From CAZKAP01 sp964550895 (GTDB taxonomy: Bacteria; Bacteroidota; Bacteroidia; Flavobacteriales; Flavobacteriaceae), in the NCBI GenBank assembly GCA_964550895.1, contig CAZKAP010000001.1:1-64000 (forward strand): DNA of 64,000 bases. Reading direction: 5' to 3'. Shown piece by piece: positions 61,973 to 64,000 of this stretch; positions within the stretch are counted from its first letter, which is position 1; every line of letters begins with the position of its first letter. Below the pieces are notes generated by a model. It had not been told where the DNA came from and searched no databases. It saw nothing but the letters and a program-made list of their open reading frames with translations. Position numbers and translations under genes: made by a program.

Positions 61973-64000
61973 CTACAACTGAAGTATGTAGTCGATCAGG
62001 CCCTGTTTAGGGTTTAAGCCGAGCTTTTTGCGAAGCCGGTAGCGCTTTACCTCAACACTCTTTACTGAAATGTTGAGCAAAGGAGCAATTTCCTTTGAAC
62101 TGAGATTCAAACGGAGATAGGCACAAATGCGAAGGTCGTGGGGCGTGAGATCCGAATGTATCTCCTTGATTCGCTTGAGAAAATCCTTGTCGGCATTGTT
62201 GAAAGCCTCTTCAAAGGATTTCCAGTCGTCTTCGTCCCGGAGATTTCGGTCTATAAGGTCCAATATGGGCTCGGTCTTACGGCTCTCGATCTTCAATAGC
62301 ATCTGCTTGATCCTGTTGAGAATTTCGTTCTTGCGAATCAGACTCAGCGTGGAGGCTCCCAATTCGCGATTCTTGGAGTCCACCTCCTGTTGCATTTTTT
62401 CCAGTTCGATATGGGCTATCTTCTGTTCTGCTTCCAGCTTCTCCTGCTCCCGAATTTGGCGGTTTCGCAACTCCTGCCTCTCGCTTTCGCGTTTGTAATG
62501 CCTTCGGTACATCAGGTGGAGAGTGTAGAATATCCCTGCCGCAAGAAGTGCGTAGATCAACCAGGCCCAGGTACGCGCATACCATGGAGGAATTACCCGT
62601 ATATCGAAGCTCAGTTCGTTAGAGCTCAGGGTGGCGCCAATGCGGGAGCGGACTCCCAACTGGTGTTTACCACTGGGCAGACTGGAGAGAAACAAGGTCG
62701 GGTCCGGGGTCCATTCCTCAGGGGTCAGTTGTTCGCCGTTAAGCGTGTACCGGTAAAACACCTCCTGAAATTTATTGAGTTCCGACACACCCAGATCCAG
62801 TCGAATGGAACCCTTGCCAAATTCGATGACCGATTCCCAGGTACCCGGTCGCAATGCCCTTTCTTCCGGGCTATCCGGATTCAGTACACCCCGGGTCAGG
62901 AAGACTTCATGCTGGACGGGTCGTGATTCCGAGGGACGAAAAATAAGAAAACCTTCCGAAAGGCCTATCAAATAGGCGCCCGGCTCTACTTCCACCAGAC
63001 ACTCGAATCCTTCTCTGCCGATTTGGGTCCTGAGGTCCCTGGAAATCGGATAGGATTCCAGTTCGAGGGCCCCATTCAGGAGGTTGGGAGAAAACCTGAA
63101 GAGGGTCCGGTCTCCGAACCCCCAGAACTCCTCCTGTCTACTATTGTTCAGCAATATACTATTCAGACTGTCGCCGCTTTGGGAGACCAGCTGCCGTACC
63201 TCTGGATATGGCTTCCATTCACGTGACTCCGGGTCATAGCGATCCACTCCCGAGCGGTACCCGTAAATAACCTGACCGCGGTGGGTGATCAGGCTACTTG
63301 CATCGGACTTGGCCTCCCAGGTCTTCAAAACCCGAAGCCTCCGGAAATCATCATCTGCTTCCAGCAGGAAACTCCCCTTTCGCTCGTGGTTAATCAAAAG
63401 CCTGCCATCCCCGTCCCACTCCACAAACCGGGAGGAAATCGAAAACCCCGACATGCGGTTTCGAAACGTCCACCCATTAGGGGCTTTCTCCAGTATACTC
63501 AATCCTTGATAACTCCCCTGCAGTAAAAGATCGGTCCTTCCCGGCACAGGCCTGAAGCCCCATACTCCCGGAAAAGAAGATAATTGAATCAACCGCGTCC
63601 CCTTTAAAGTATACGTACCATTATGATGCCCACAAAAGAGCACCCCATCGTATTCGTACAGGTTCCAGACCTGGCCTTCGCTATTCTCCACGAATGTAAA
63701 CTCCGCAGTCGCGCCGCCGGGCCTGTAAAACAGACCCTGATTGGATCCGACAAATAGCGTATCATTGCGCTTGAGTGCCGTATGGATAACTCCGAGCCGC
63801 CCCGCGTTGTCGGCCCATTCCCTGAAGGGGCTCCCGGGAAAAATGACGGATATCCCATGATCCAACCCCAACCAAATACGACCGGAAGTGTCCTCGGATA
63901 TCGAAAGAACGGTATTGTTGAACAGACCGGTAGACCGGTCCTGCCGCTGAACCCAGCCCCCCTCCTTATCCAGGGTTACCAGGCCACTGCCGATGGTTCC
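61973..64000 (-). CDS. propeller-domain membrane regulator with LuxR-type HTH, 5' end outside the window
   Basis: At least 675 codons are open to the window edge; the real start lies beyond 64000. The visible N-terminal part contains two-component regulator propeller repeats (GLFNNTVLSISEDTSGRIWL, HRGQVIYGYRSGVDRYDPES). Then comes a Y_Y_Y domain (about 62600-62880; FYRYTLNGEQLTPEEWTPDP), one membrane helix (TWAWLIYALLAAGIFYTLHL), a charged coiled coil and a C-terminal LuxR/NarL HTH (LTPHDLRICAYLRLNLSSKE, VKRYRLRKKLGLN). There are no kinase or receiver domains, so it is a one-component membrane regulator. It likely senses glucan in the periplasm and controls the SusC operon next to it. Confidence 0.9.
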   Translation of the reverse strand, partial: GTIGSGLVTLDKEGGWVQRQDRSTGLFNNTVLSISEDTSGRIWLGLDHGISVIFPGSPFREWADNAGRLGVIHTALKRNDTLFVGSNQGLFYRPGGATAEFTFVENSEGQVWNLYEYDGVLFCGHHNGTYTLKGTRLIQLSSFPGVWGFRPVPGRTDLLLQGSYQGLSILEKAPNGWTFRNRMSGFSISSRFVEWDGDGRLLINHERKGSFLLEADDDFRRLRVLKTWEAKSDASSLITHRGQVIYGYRSGVDRYDPESREWKPYPEVRQLVSQSGDSLNSILLNNSRQEEFWGFGDRTLFRFSPNLLNGALELESYPISRDLRTQIGREGFECLVEVEPGAYLIGLSEGFLIFRPSESRPVQHEVFLTRGVLNPDSPEERALRPGTWESVIEFGKGSIRLDLGVSELNKFQEVFYRYTLNGEQLTPEEWTPDPTLFLSSLPSGKHQLGVRSRIGATLSSNELSFDIRVIPPWYARTWAWLIYALLAAGIFYTLHLMYRRHYKRESERQELRNRQIREQEKLEAEQKIAHIELEKMQQEVDSKNRELGASTLSLIRKNEILNRIKQMLLKIESRKTEPILDLIDRNLRDEDDWKSFEEAFNNADKDFLKRIKEIHSDLTPHDLRICAYLRLNLSSKEIAPLLNISVKSVEVKRYRLRKKLGLNPKQGLIDYILQL

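Noticed and set aside
61973..64000. Hybrid two-component regulator
   Set aside because: After the Y_Y_Y domain and membrane helix there is only a coiled coil and a LuxR-type HTH; no kinase or receiver domain is present.

Overview
The window is a chromosomal stretch of a marine-type member of the Bacteroidetes, most likely family Flavobacteriaceae. Evidence includes SusC/SusD pairs, a type IX secretion-style C-terminus, near-absence of Shine-Dalgarno sequences, TAnnTTTG-like promoter boxes, and families largely confined to this group (DUF6090, DUF6686-like, Lacal_2735, DUF5777, ABA4-like). Base composition is fairly G+C-rich, which recalls Robiginitalea-like genera, but the genus is a guess. 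No rRNA, tRNA or CRISPR array was seen.

Layout. 1-1151: edge of a cupin gene and two small unknown proteins. 1329-4664: polyamine operon speA-speB-deoxyhypusine synthase-like on the minus strand, with a leader of about 200 bases. 5247-7092: an operon of tiny membrane proteins plus an Xre regulator, then a cold-shock protein and a divergent ribosomal protein S21. 7179-16776: mixed housekeeping and unknown genes (ABA4-like membrane protein, amidohydrolase plus DUF885-like lipoprotein, CHAD, EthD, a duplicated four-cysteine protein, an Rrf2 regulator with Fe-S-type cysteines), separated by decayed gene pieces. 16949-25960: a 1589-residue secreted propeller/malectin/PKD protein, a diheme cytochrome lipoprotein carrying thrombospondin type 3 repeats, and an opposing cytochrome c - DUF5777 barrel - cytochrome c operon, together suggestive of surface redox chemistry.

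26328-32116: an SDR oxidoreductase, a DUF6090 protein and a YfcC-type transporter, then a strikingly A+T-rich insert that encodes a fulvocin C-like cysteine-rich lipoprotein and a membrane-anchored TlpA-type thioredoxin. An IS3-family transposase remnant flanks it on one side and a truncated, frameshifted second yfcC on the other. 32252-41639: two divergent sulfide:quinone oxidoreductase-like flavoproteins, a 43-residue peptide and a TolC/adaptor/RND-pump operon ending in a PII-like protein and a DUF2892 membrane protein. This suggests a sulfide or sulfur-stress module.

43077-48084: TetR regulator, sodium/solute symporter, GH13 subfamily 18 phosphorylase and glycerate 2-kinase, tightly coupled. 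The best reading is uptake and phosphorolysis of glucosylglycerate to glucose-1-phosphate and glycerate, then 2-phosphoglycerate. 48231-64000: a polysaccharide utilisation locus on the minus strand with a propeller/LuxR regulator, SusC, SusD, two surface glycan-binding lipoproteins, a GH16 lipoprotein and, beyond an alcohol dehydrogenase and a histidine kinase, a GH3 enzyme. The GH16 plus GH3 pair points to a laminarin-like beta-glucan. The GH16 carries Ser in place of the central Asp of its catalytic motif.
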